Assembly: GCF_015561195.1 (NCBI RefSeq)
Contig: NZ_JADMSU010000012.1
Location: forward strand, 1 to 47,169
Direction: 5' to 3'
From: Collinsella aerofaciens
GTDB taxonomy: Bacteria > Actinomycetota > Coriobacteriia > Coriobacteriales > Coriobacteriaceae
Length of the DNA: 47,169 nucleotides
How positions within the stretch are numbered: the stretch's first letter is position 1; every line of letters starts with the position of its first letter. A program made the position numbers and the translations under genes. Of this stretch, positions 18,191 through 24,969 are shown piece by piece. The notes below the pieces were generated by a model. That model was not told the origin of the DNA. It worked only from the letters and a program-made list of their open reading frames with translations, and did no database searches.

Positions 18191-19663
18191 ATGAAGATCG
18201 TAGGCGTTGCCGCCTGTACTGTGGGTATCGCCCACACGTATATGGCCCAGAAGGCGATTCAGGATGAATGCGCCGCCCGTGGCATCGAGTGCAAGGTCGA
18301 GGCTCAGGGTGGCCTGGGTATCGAGAATGAGCTCACGCAGGAAGACGTGGACTCCGCCGACCTGGTCCTGGAGTCCGTCGACGTGGGTGTCGAGAACGAG
18401 GACCGTTTTGAGCAGAAGATGGCCGAGGGCAAGTTCCTGAAGGTCGGCACCTCGGATGTAATCGCCGATCCGGTAAAGATCATCGACCAGGCCATTGAGA
18501 TCATCAAGGCGACGGGTGGCGCCGTTGACGCGCCCAAGGCCGAGGCCAAGGCAGAGAAGAAGGCCGTCTCCGCTGCCCCGCAGGCCCCGACACCGGCGTC
18601 CAAGCAGTCTATCTTTGCCGATCCTGGCAAGACGCTGCTCAATGCATTCAATACCGGCGTTTCCTATTTTATCCCCATCGTCGTTATCGGCGGCGTGTTT
18701 CTTGCCTTCTCGCTGGCATCCGGTACCGCCGGCGCCAACGGCATGGAGGTTACGAACCCGCTGATGGTGAGCCTTAACACCATCGGCATGGCCGGCATCT
18801 CCATGATGATCCCGGTGCTTGCGGCATACATCTCCTACTCGATGGCCGGCAAGCCCGCGCTCGCCCCCGGTTTTGTCCTGGGCTACCTGGTCAACAACGC
18901 AGTCGTTACCCCTAACGGCAACAGCGTTTCGACCGGCTTCTTGGGCGCCATGATCATGGCGGTCATCTGCGGCTACTTTGTCCGCTGGATGAAGACCTGG
19001 AAGGTCAACAGCACCATCCAGACCATCATGCCCATCCTGATCATCCCGATTCTGACCTCGCTTGTCCTGGGCATGGCCTATATCTACATCCTGGCCACGC
19101 CGCTTGGCTTTGTGATGGACTGGCTCACCGGCGTGCTCGGCAGCCTGCAGGGCGGTTCCGCAGTTGTCCTGGGTCTGGTCATTGGCGTTATGACCGCCTT
19201 CGATATGGGTGGCCCCATCAACAAGACCGCCTCGACCTTCACCATGACCATCATGGCCTCCGGCATCTATGGCCCCAACGGCATGTTCCGCGTCGCCGTC
19301 GCCATTCCCCCGATTGCCTGCGGCCTTGCTGCGCTCATCGCCAAGAGCAAGTTCGATGACGCCGATCGCCAGATGGGTATCTCCGCACTGTTCATGGGCT
19401 GCATCGGCATTACCGAGGGCGCTATCCCCTTCGCGGTCAAGGACCTTGGCCACACCCTGCCCGGCATCTGCATCGGCTCTGCCGTGGGCGCGGCGCTCGC
19501 CGCCTTCCAGGGTATCGACTGCTACGTCCCGCACGGTGGCTTTATCGTCGCCCTTGCCACCAACAACGTCGCGCTGTTCTGCCTGGACATCGTGATTGGC
19601 GCCGTGGTCGCCGCTGCAATCCTGATTGCCATGAAGCCCACGCTCGATAAGCAGGCCAAGTAA
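18191..19663 (+). CDS. PTS fructose-family EIIBC component
   Basis: A 490-residue sugar transporter that phosphorylates its substrate during uptake. The N-terminal EIIB domain has its phospho-cysteine at residue 9 in Ala-Cys-Thr-Val-Gly-Ile-Ala-His-Thr-Tyr-Met-Ala; fructose-type EIIB usually has Cys-Pro-Thr-Gly here, so Thr-Val is a small departure. An Ala/Lys linker leads to a multi-helix EIIC domain with Gly-Ile-Thr-Glu-Gly-Ala-Ile-Pro-Phe-Ala. ATG 18191 follows AGAGGGA. EIIA is the separate last gene of the operon. The sugar is unknown. Confidence 0.92.
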   Translation: MKIVGVAACTVGIAHTYMAQKAIQDECAARGIECKVEAQGGLGIENELTQEDVDSADLVLESVDVGVENEDRFEQKMAEGKFLKVGTSDVIADPVKIIDQAIEIIKATGGAVDAPKAEAKAEKKAVSAAPQAPTPASKQSIFADPGKTLLNAFNTGVSYFIPIVVIGGVFLAFSLASGTAGANGMEVTNPLMVSLNTIGMAGISMMIPVLAAYISYSMAGKPALAPGFVLGYLVNNAVVTPNGNSVSTGFLGAMIMAVICGYFVRWMKTWKVNSTIQTIMPILIIPILTSLVLGMAYIYILATPLGFVMDWLTGVLGSLQGGSAVVLGLVIGVMTAFDMGGPINKTASTFTMTIMASGIYGPNGMFRVAVAIPPIACGLAALIAKSKFDDADRQMGISALFMGCIGITEGAIPFAVKDLGHTLPGICIGSAVGAALAAFQGIDCYVPHGGFIVALATNNVALFCLDIVIGAVVAAAILIAMKPTLDKQAK

Positions 19664-19677
19664 ACCTTTAAGGACTC

Positions 19678-19738
19678 CGGTTGTGCGGAGGGATGGATTT
19701 GACTCCGCACAACCGCCCCTACACAACAAAATCCATCC
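19678..19738 (+). promoter_or_regulatory. Overlapping RNA stems in the EIIBC-GatZ intercistronic region
   Basis: A perfect 13-bp stem (19678-19690 with 19703-19715) encloses a 12-nt loop. Ten of those loop bases, GGATGGATTT (19691-19700), are also complementary to AAATCCATCC (19729-19738). The two helices form either a pseudoknot or alternative folds. A further 7-bp hairpin with one bulge lies at about 19748-19766. The region starts 14 nt after the EIIBC stop and precedes the ribosome-binding site GGAGAAGGAG of the next gene. Confidence 0.65.
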
Positions 19739-19807
19739 GTACTGATAGGGCCCACATCTGGGTCCCAGGGAACTTTTGTCAAAAATCCTCTGGAGAAGGA
19801 GAACAAA

Positions 19808-21082
19808 ATGTCCAACCTCACCATCCGTCAGGCCGTTCAGGGCATGCTCAAGCTGCAGGATAGCGGCGATCACGCAACCATGGTCGGCATTGGCCCCATG
19901 AGCCCCAACCTGATTCAGGCCGTGTTCGAGCTTGCCAAGGACGAGGATTTCCCGCCCATGTTTATTGCTAGCCGCAACCAGGTCGATATGGACGAGATGG
20001 GCGCCGGCTACGTCAACGGTTGGGACCAGACGCGCTTTGCCGCCGACATCAAGAAGGTCGCCGACGAGGTGGGTTACACCGGTCCGTACTACCTGTGCCG
20101 AGATCACGGCGGTCCGTGGCAGCGCGACGAGGAGCGTAACGCCCACCTGCCCGAGGACGAGGCCATGGAGCTCGCCCGCAAGTCCTTCGTCGCCGACATG
20201 GAGGCGGGCTTTGACCTGCTGATGGTCGACCCCACCAAGGACCCCTATCAGATCGGCAAGGTTATTCCGCTCGACGTGGTGCTTCGCCGCACGATCGATC
20301 TTATCGACTACCTTGAGCAGTACCGTCGCGAGCATAACCTGCCCGAGGTTGCCTATGAGGTCGGTACCGAGGAGACCAATGGCGGCTTGACCTCTACCGA
20401 TAAGTACGAGGAGTTCATTTCTCAGCTGCAGCCCGAGCTCGAGAAGCGCGGCTGCCCCATGCCCACCTTTATCGTCGGCCAGACCGGTACGCTCACCCGT
20501 TGGACCGAGCAGGTCGGCCATTACAACTTCAAGAATGCCCGCGAGCTCGCCGACATGGCTAAGCGCTACGGCGTGGGCCTGAAGGAGCACAACGCCGACT
20601 ATCTGGACGACGCGACGCTGCTCGAGCACATCCCGGCACACGTGACCGCCTCCAACGTTGCTCCGCAGTATGGCACCGAGGAGACCCGCGCCTACCTCAA
20701 GCTCTGCGCCACCGAGCAGATCCTGGTCGACAACGGTCTGTGCGATGACCCCTCCGACCTGTATCACACCCTGCTGGTCAAGGCTATCAAGACCGAGCGC
20801 TGGCGCAAGTGGATGACTGGCGACGACGTCAACCTGCAGGTCGACGACATTCTTGCCGACGATGAGCTCAGCCTGAAGATCCTGGATGTCTCCGGTCACT
20901 ATGCGTTCAACGATCCCGAGGTCAAGGAGCAGGTCGAGAAGCTCTACCGCAACCTCGCCGCTCAGGACATCGACGGCAAGCGCTTTGTCATCGAGCACAT
21001 CAAGCGCCCGATCAAGCAGTACGTCGTCGGTCTTAACCTCAAGGGCGTCACGACCCGCATCGAGGCCGCTCTTGCCGAGTAA
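19808..21082 (+). CDS. GatZ/KbaZ-family protein, possibly a sugar-phosphate epimerase
   Basis: A 424-residue protein of the family named for the non-catalytic subunit of class II tagatose-bisphosphate aldolase. Recognisable blocks are Cys-Arg-Asp-His-Gly-Gly-Pro-Trp, a metal-type Asp/His region, Tyr-Glu-Val-Gly-Thr-Glu-Glu and Gly-Val-Gly-Leu-Lys-Glu-His-Asn-Ala-Asp-Tyr. No GatY/KbaY catalytic partner is in the operon. From memory, some stand-alone members have fructose-6-phosphate/tagatose-6-phosphate 4-epimerase activity, which would fit between a PTS and transaldolase/transketolase. That role is inference. The start follows GGAGAAGGAG. Confidence 0.8.
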   Translation: MSNLTIRQAVQGMLKLQDSGDHATMVGIGPMSPNLIQAVFELAKDEDFPPMFIASRNQVDMDEMGAGYVNGWDQTRFAADIKKVADEVGYTGPYYLCRDHGGPWQRDEERNAHLPEDEAMELARKSFVADMEAGFDLLMVDPTKDPYQIGKVIPLDVVLRRTIDLIDYLEQYRREHNLPEVAYEVGTEETNGGLTSTDKYEEFISQLQPELEKRGCPMPTFIVGQTGTLTRWTEQVGHYNFKNARELADMAKRYGVGLKEHNADYLDDATLLEHIPAHVTASNVAPQYGTEETRAYLKLCATEQILVDNGLCDDPSDLYHTLLVKAIKTERWRKWMTGDDVNLQVDDILADDELSLKILDVSGHYAFNDPEVKEQVEKLYRNLAAQDIDGKRFVIEHIKRPIKQYVVGLNLKGVTTRIEAALAE

Positions 21083-21101
21083 GTAGCTTTTCCTACGCGA
21101 C

Positions 21102-21170
21102 GCCGGGCCTGGGGCATGTCCCAGCTGCAGGCCCGGCACATGGGACAAAGGGGCAGTCCCTTTGTCCCAT
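21102..21170 (+). repeat. Two tandem hairpins inside the PTS operon
   Basis: GCCGGGCCTG/CAGGCCCGGC (21102-21111 with 21128-21137) is followed by a GGGACAAAGGG-type palindrome with 13-bp perfect arms (21140-21152 with 21158-21170) and then TCTTTT. The second closely matches the palindrome at 39927-39957. Together they could attenuate transcription between the GatZ-like gene and transaldolase. Confidence 0.8.
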
Positions 21171-21206
21171 TCTTTTGAGTTTTAGCTTCCTTTGAAGGGG
21201 TTCACC

Positions 21207-21890
21207 ATGAAGTTCTTTATCGATACCGCCAATCTGGACGAGATTGCCGAGGCCAAGAGCTGGGGCTGCCTGGCCGGTGTTACCACCAACCCGTCCCTGT
21301 ACGCCAAGACCGGCGGCAAGCTTGCCGACTTTGAGCCGCATATGCTCAAGATTGCCGAGCTCTGCGAGGGCCTGCCCGTGTCCGCCGAGTCTACCGCGAC
21401 CACTGCCGAGGGTATGATCGAGGAGGGCAAGCGCCTTGCCGCCCTCGCCCCCAACATCGTGGTCAAGCTTCCCGTGTGCGAGGCCGGCCTTGCCGCCTGC
21501 CGTGCGCTGGCCGATGCTGGCGTGCGCGTCAACATGACGCTCGTCTTCTCGCCGACGCAGGCCCTTATGGCCGCCAACGCCGGTGCTCGCTACATCAGCC
21601 CGTTTGTCGGTCGTTTCGACGACATCGCCGAGGACGGTATCTCGCAGCTCGACAACGTCGTGACCTGCATTAAGAACTACGACTGGACGGGCAAGAACGT
21701 CGACGACACCGTCGAGATCATCACCGCCTCGGTTCGTACGCCCAACCACGTGACCCAGGCCGCGCTACTCGGTGCCGATATTGCGACCGTGCCCATGGCC
21801 GCTCTCAAGAAGTGCCTGCATCATCCGCTGACCGACCAGGGCCTCGCCTCTTTTGAGGCTGACTGGCAGAAGGTCGTCGCTCAGGCTTAA
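21207..21890 (+). CDS. Transaldolase, short fructose-6-phosphate aldolase-like type
   Basis: A 227-residue class I aldolase-fold enzyme. It opens Met-Lys-Phe-Phe-Ile-Asp-Thr-Ala-Asn-Leu and has Gly-Val-Thr-Thr-Asn-Pro-Ser-Leu; the Schiff-base Lys lies in Asn-Ile-Val-Val-Lys-Leu-Pro, and Tyr-Ile-Ser-Pro-Phe-Val-Gly-Arg follows. This is the short TalC/FSA subfamily, which moves or releases a dihydroxyacetone unit. Sequence alone does not separate transaldolase from F6P aldolase activity, though the adjacent transketolase favours the former. ATG 21207 follows GAAGGGG. Confidence 0.92.
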   Translation: MKFFIDTANLDEIAEAKSWGCLAGVTTNPSLYAKTGGKLADFEPHMLKIAELCEGLPVSAESTATTAEGMIEEGKRLAALAPNIVVKLPVCEAGLAACRALADAGVRVNMTLVFSPTQALMAANAGARYISPFVGRFDDIAEDGISQLDNVVTCIKNYDWTGKNVDDTVEIITASVRTPNHVTQAALLGADIATVPMAALKKCLHHPLTDQGLASFEADWQKVVAQA

Positions 21891-21953
21891 CGAGTGGATT
21901 GCCCCGGCATCGCGTCATCCGGTGCCGGGGTTGTTCTCAAGAGAGGAATTCGT

Positions 21954-22784
21954 ATGACCAACCAGGAGCTGGCGAAGGTCGCCAATGAGGTCAGGAAGGG
22001 TGTCGTGACTGCGGTTCACGCGGCCAAGTCGGGACACCCGGGTGGATCGCTCGGTGCTGCCGACATCATGACGTATCTGTACTTTGAGGAAATGAATATC
22101 GATCCTGCCGACCCTCACAAGGCCGATCGCGATCGCTTTGTGCTCTCCAAGGGTCACGCGGCGCCGGGCCTGTATTCGGTGTTGGCAAATCGCGGCTATT
22201 TTCCCGTCGAAGAGCTCGAGACGCTCCGCCATATTGGCAGCCGACTGCAGGGCCATCCCAACATGAACGACGCCCCTGGCATCGATATGTCCACCGGATC
22301 GCTCGGTCAGGGCATCTCTGCTGCAGTTGGAATGGCGCTTGCCGCTAAGCACTGGGGCGACGGCTACCGTGTCTACACGTTGCTGGGCGACGGTGAGTGC
22401 GAGGAAGGCCAGGTGTGGGAGGCGGCCATGTTCGCCGGCAACCATGCACTCGACAATCTTGTTGCCGTCGTCGACCACAACGGCTTGCAGATTGACGGCA
22501 CGATCGATGAGGTCAACTCGGCCATGCCGCTCGCTGACAAGTTCCGCGCCTTTAAGTGGCATGTGATCGAGCTCGCCGACGGTAACGACATGGCGCAGAT
22601 TGAGGCGGCTTTCGCTGAGGCTCGTGAGGTGACCGGCGTGCCCGTCGCTATCATCGCCGAGACGGTGAAGGGCAAAGGCGTCTCCTTTATGGAGAACCAG
22701 GTTGGCTGGCATGGCAAGGCGCCCAACGATGAACAGTTTGAGCAGGCCATGGCCGAGCTCGCGGCAGCAGGAGAGGAGCTCTAA
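21954..22784 (+). CDS. Transketolase, N-terminal (TPP-binding) subunit
   Basis: A 276-residue half of a split transketolase. It has His-Ala-Ala-Lys-Ser-Gly-His-Pro-Gly-Gly-Ser and the thiamine-diphosphate motif Gly-Asp-Gly-Glu-Cys-Glu-Glu-Gly-Gln-Val-Trp-Glu. It ends exactly at the start codon of the C-terminal half (one shared base), so the two are made together. ATG 21954 follows GAGAGGA; the frame open to 21894 is not used. Transfers two-carbon ketol units between sugar phosphates. Confidence 0.93.
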   Translation: MTNQELAKVANEVRKGVVTAVHAAKSGHPGGSLGAADIMTYLYFEEMNIDPADPHKADRDRFVLSKGHAAPGLYSVLANRGYFPVEELETLRHIGSRLQGHPNMNDAPGIDMSTGSLGQGISAAVGMALAAKHWGDGYRVYTLLGDGECEEGQVWEAAMFAGNHALDNLVAVVDHNGLQIDGTIDEVNSAMPLADKFRAFKWHVIELADGNDMAQIEAAFAEAREVTGVPVAIIAETVKGKGVSFMENQVGWHGKAPNDEQFEQAMAELAAAGEEL

Positions 22785-23722
22785 TGGCAGAGGTCAAAAA
22801 AGTCGCCACGCGCGTAAGCTACGGCGAGGCGCTCGTCGAGTTGGGCAATGAGCACGATGACTTTGTAGTGCTCGATGCCGACCTGGCTGCCGCTACGCAG
22901 ACGGGTAAGTTTAAGGCTGCGCACCCTGAGCGCTTCTACGATGCCGGCATTGCCGAGAGCAACTTGATGGGGCTCGCCGCCGGCATTGCGACCACGGGCC
23001 ACGTCGCCTTTGCGAGCACCTTTGCCATGTTCGCCGCCGGCCGTGCGTACGAACAAGTGCGTAATTCCATTGGCTATCCGCACCTCAACGTCAAAATCGG
23101 TGCCACGCATGCGGGTATCTCGGTCGGTGAAGACGGCGCCACGCATCAGTGCTGCGAGGACATCGCGCTCATGCGCACGATCCCGGGTATGACGGTAATC
23201 GTTCCCGCCGATGACATCGAGGCTCGCGCTTGCGTGCGCGCCGCCTATGAGTTTGAGGGCCCGGTTTACATGCGCTTCGGCCGCCTGGCAACACCGGTCA
23301 TCAACGATCACGAGGACTATGAGTTCAAGATTGGTCGCGGCGTGGTTGTGCGCGAGGGGTCCGATGTGACCATCATCGCTTGTGGCCTTATGGTCGCCGA
23401 GGCGCTTGAGGCTGCCGAGGCGCTCGCTGCCGATGGTATCGATGCCGAGGTCATCAATATGCACACGATCAAGCCGCTTGATGAGCGCCTGGTGGTTGCC
23501 AGCGCCAAGAAGACCGGTCGTGTGGTCACTGCCGAGGAGCATTCGATTATCGGTGGTCTTGGCGAGGCCGTGGCCTCGGTGCTCGCGGAGCAGCATCCGG
23601 CGCCGATGCGTCGCGTCGGCGTGCGCGATGTGTATGGCGAGTCCGGCCCTGCGGTCGATTTGCTGCACAAGTACGGTTTGGACGCCGACGGCATCGAAGC
23701 TGCGGTCAGGTCCGTGTTGTAA
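22784..23722 (+). CDS. Transketolase, C-terminal subunit
   Basis: A 312-residue partner of the preceding protein, containing the pyrimidine-binding and C-terminal domains. Typical pieces are Phe-Tyr-Asp-Ala-Gly-Ile-Ala-Glu-Ser-Asn-Leu-Met-Gly (with the catalytic-type Glu), Thr-His-Ala-Gly-Ile-Ser-Val-Gly-Glu-Asp-Gly-Ala-Thr-His-Gln and Gly-Pro-Val-Tyr-Met-Arg. The split arrangement is common in anaerobes. It lies 11 nt before the EIIA gene. Confidence 0.93.
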   Translation: MAEVKKVATRVSYGEALVELGNEHDDFVVLDADLAAATQTGKFKAAHPERFYDAGIAESNLMGLAAGIATTGHVAFASTFAMFAAGRAYEQVRNSIGYPHLNVKIGATHAGISVGEDGATHQCCEDIALMRTIPGMTVIVPADDIEARACVRAAYEFEGPVYMRFGRLATPVINDHEDYEFKIGRGVVVREGSDVTIIACGLMVAEALEAAEALAADGIDAEVINMHTIKPLDERLVVASAKKTGRVVTAEEHSIIGGLGEAVASVLAEQHPAPMRRVGVRDVYGESGPAVDLLHKYGLDADGIEAAVRSVL

Positions 23723-23733
23723 GGAAGGTTTCC

Positions 23734-24186
23734 ATGGGATTTGTATCTGCCAACCAAGTGACAATCGGGTATACCGCCGCCTCGCGCGAGGACGCCCTAC
23801 ATTATTTGTCCGAGCAGGCCATCGAGCTCGGCTTTGCCGATGACGCATCTGCCGTAGAGGCCGCCTTCATTGCTCGCGAGAACGAGGCCGAGACCGGCCT
23901 TGTCGCCGGTTTTGCCGTTCCGCATGCCAAAAGCGACGCGATCCACACGCCGGGCGTAGCCGTGCTTAAACTGACCGAGCCCGTTGAATGGCCGAGCTTC
24001 GATGGGGTGCCCGTCGATGTTGCGCTCGCGCTGTACGTGCCTGCCGGCGAGGCTGGAACCACGCATCTGCGCCTGCTCTCCAAGGCTGCCGTAATGCTGA
24101 TGGACGCCGGCTTCCGCGACAAGGTGCGCGCGAGCACCGATCCCGTTGAGATTGCGGAGCTCATCAATAGCGGACTCGAAGACTAG
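23734..24186 (+). CDS. PTS EIIA component, fructose/mannitol type
   Basis: A 150-residue cytoplasmic phosphocarrier that passes phosphate from HPr to the EIIB domain of the transporter encoded at 18191. The active His is at residue 64 in Val-Pro-His-Ala-Lys-Ser. The gene starts after AAGGAAGG and ends the operon. Encoding EIIA apart from EIIBC with the metabolic genes between binds the cassette together functionally. Confidence 0.92.
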   Translation: MGFVSANQVTIGYTAASREDALHYLSEQAIELGFADDASAVEAAFIARENEAETGLVAGFAVPHAKSDAIHTPGVAVLKLTEPVEWPSFDGVPVDVALALYVPAGEAGTTHLRLLSKAAVMLMDAGFRDKVRASTDPVEIAELINSGLED

Positions 24187-24229
24187 GACGGTCATCCCGT
24201 TCAATCAATCGATCCTTCTCCAAGGAAAA

Positions 24230-24264
24230 GGGCCGCGACGCCATATAGGTGTCGCGGCCCTGTT
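24230..24264 (+). terminator. Terminator of the PTS operon
   Basis: A perfect 10-bp GGGCCGCGAC/GTCGCGGCCC stem (24230-24239 with 24251-24260) followed by TGTTTGCGTTT. Confidence 0.88.
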
Positions 24265-24272
24265 TGCGTTTC

Positions 24273-24316
24273 CCCAGATAAAACCTGCCAAAATAAACCT
24301 ATCCCTTTTTGGCAGG
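24273..24316 (+). repeat. 45-nt hairpin repeat, copy 1
   Basis: Begins CCCAGATAAAACCTGCC and ends TTTTTGGCAGG. The arms CCTGCCAAAA and TTTTGGCAGG (24284-24293 with 24307-24316) pair perfectly. Related copies lie at 24748, 27948 (opposite strand) and 30129. Confidence 0.85.
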
Positions 24317-24388
24317 CTAATCGTGAGTTATTTCACCGCAACTTAGGGCACGGTTAGGAAGTGTGCACCTTAAAGAGTGGAGCCCTTG

Positions 24389-24560
24389 ATTAGAGAGGTC
24401 GCGCTCATCTCTCTAAATGTCTCTCTAAAGAGAAGGTTGGTTAGAGAGATAGCATTAGGCAATCTAGCAGCGAATTCGATACATCTCTCTTAATGTCTCT
24501 CTAAAACAAGGCGCTTATCTCTCTAAAGTTAGAGAGATAAGCGCCTTGTTTTAGAGAGAC
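24389..24560. repeat. Cluster of TTAGAGAG/CTCTCTAA motifs with a 32-bp perfect palindrome
   Basis: About eight copies of TTAGAGAG or its complement occur in 170 bp. A block starting CATCTCTCT and continuing AATGTCTCTCTAAA appears twice (24406 and 24482). The right part is a perfect inverted repeat with 32-bp arms (24495-24526 and 24529-24560) and a 2-nt centre. No gene starts nearby: the flanking genes are convergent. Confidence 0.85.
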
Positions 24561-24611
24561 GGAATGCCAAAATTCGTCCGTCAGCTACCATCTGCCAAAA
24601 ATGACGGATAA

Positions 24612-24728
24612 AGGGCTCATCGAAGTAATGGGTTCATCGACGAGCCGCAACCGCCGCTATCGGAAGAAGTAGATGCAGCCGAATTGCCCCTCTATCGTCT
24701 CTCGAAGTTTGATGGGTGCTAGAGGGGC
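24612..24728. repeat. Two further hairpins in the gene-free stretch
   Basis: GGCTCATCGA (24612-24621) pairs with TCGACGAGCC (24637-24646) at nine of ten positions. GCCCCTCTA (24686-24694) pairs perfectly with TAGAGGGGC (24720-24728). Confidence 0.65.
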
Positions 24729-24747
24729 GACTGCCTCGCGATATTTT

Positions 24748-24793
24748 CCCAAGATAAAACCTGCCAAAACAAACCTGTCCCTTATTGACAGGT
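24748..24793 (+). repeat. 45-nt hairpin repeat, copy 2 (degenerate)
   Basis: Matches copy 1 in the left part (CCC, AGATAAAACCTGCCAAAA, AAACCTGTCCCTT) but the right arm reads TTGACAGGT, leaving one mismatch in the stem. Confidence 0.8.
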
Positions 24794-24829
24794 CAGTTAA
24801 CGCAGTCCAGGTTGAGCATATGTGAGCGA

Positions 24830-24968
24830 GCGGGCTCCGGGTGCGGTAAGGTGACGTGAAACAAGCGGGCGCTGACCTTTTGGTCGCGCCCGTGAAGTTG
24901 AACGTCAGATTGCCGTGCCCGGAGCCCGCGCAGCGCCGAGCAGTTACGCCGTTTGTAAAACGGCGTAA
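24830..24968. other. Two-hairpin structured element, copy 1
   Basis: A long hairpin spans 24830-24929: a 20-bp stem (24830-24849 with 24910-24929, including G-T wobbles), a GG/GA internal loop, TGACGT/ACGTCA (24852-24857, 24902-24907), an asymmetric loop and an apical stem with one bulged T closing a TTTT loop (24866-24892). It is followed by a second hairpin TTACGCCGTTT/AAACGGCGTAA (24944-24954 with 24958-24968) that ends 1 nt before the larE stop codon complement. The second copy is at 34341-34473. Confidence 0.85.
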
Positions 24969-24969
24969 T

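Noticed and set aside
19740-19807. T-box riboswitch
   Set aside because: The GGGTCCC segment is part of a small hairpin; the T-box consensus and specifier stem are not present and the downstream gene is not amino-acid related.
18014-21148. Open frame of 1044 codons on the minus strand
   Set aside because: It is antisense to EIIBC and the GatZ-like gene, has the low-complexity His/Asp/Val-rich look of a reverse-frame shadow in GC-rich DNA, and matches no family.
24389-24560. CRISPR-like array
   Set aside because: The repeated units are octamers in both orientations with irregular spacing and there are no cas genes.
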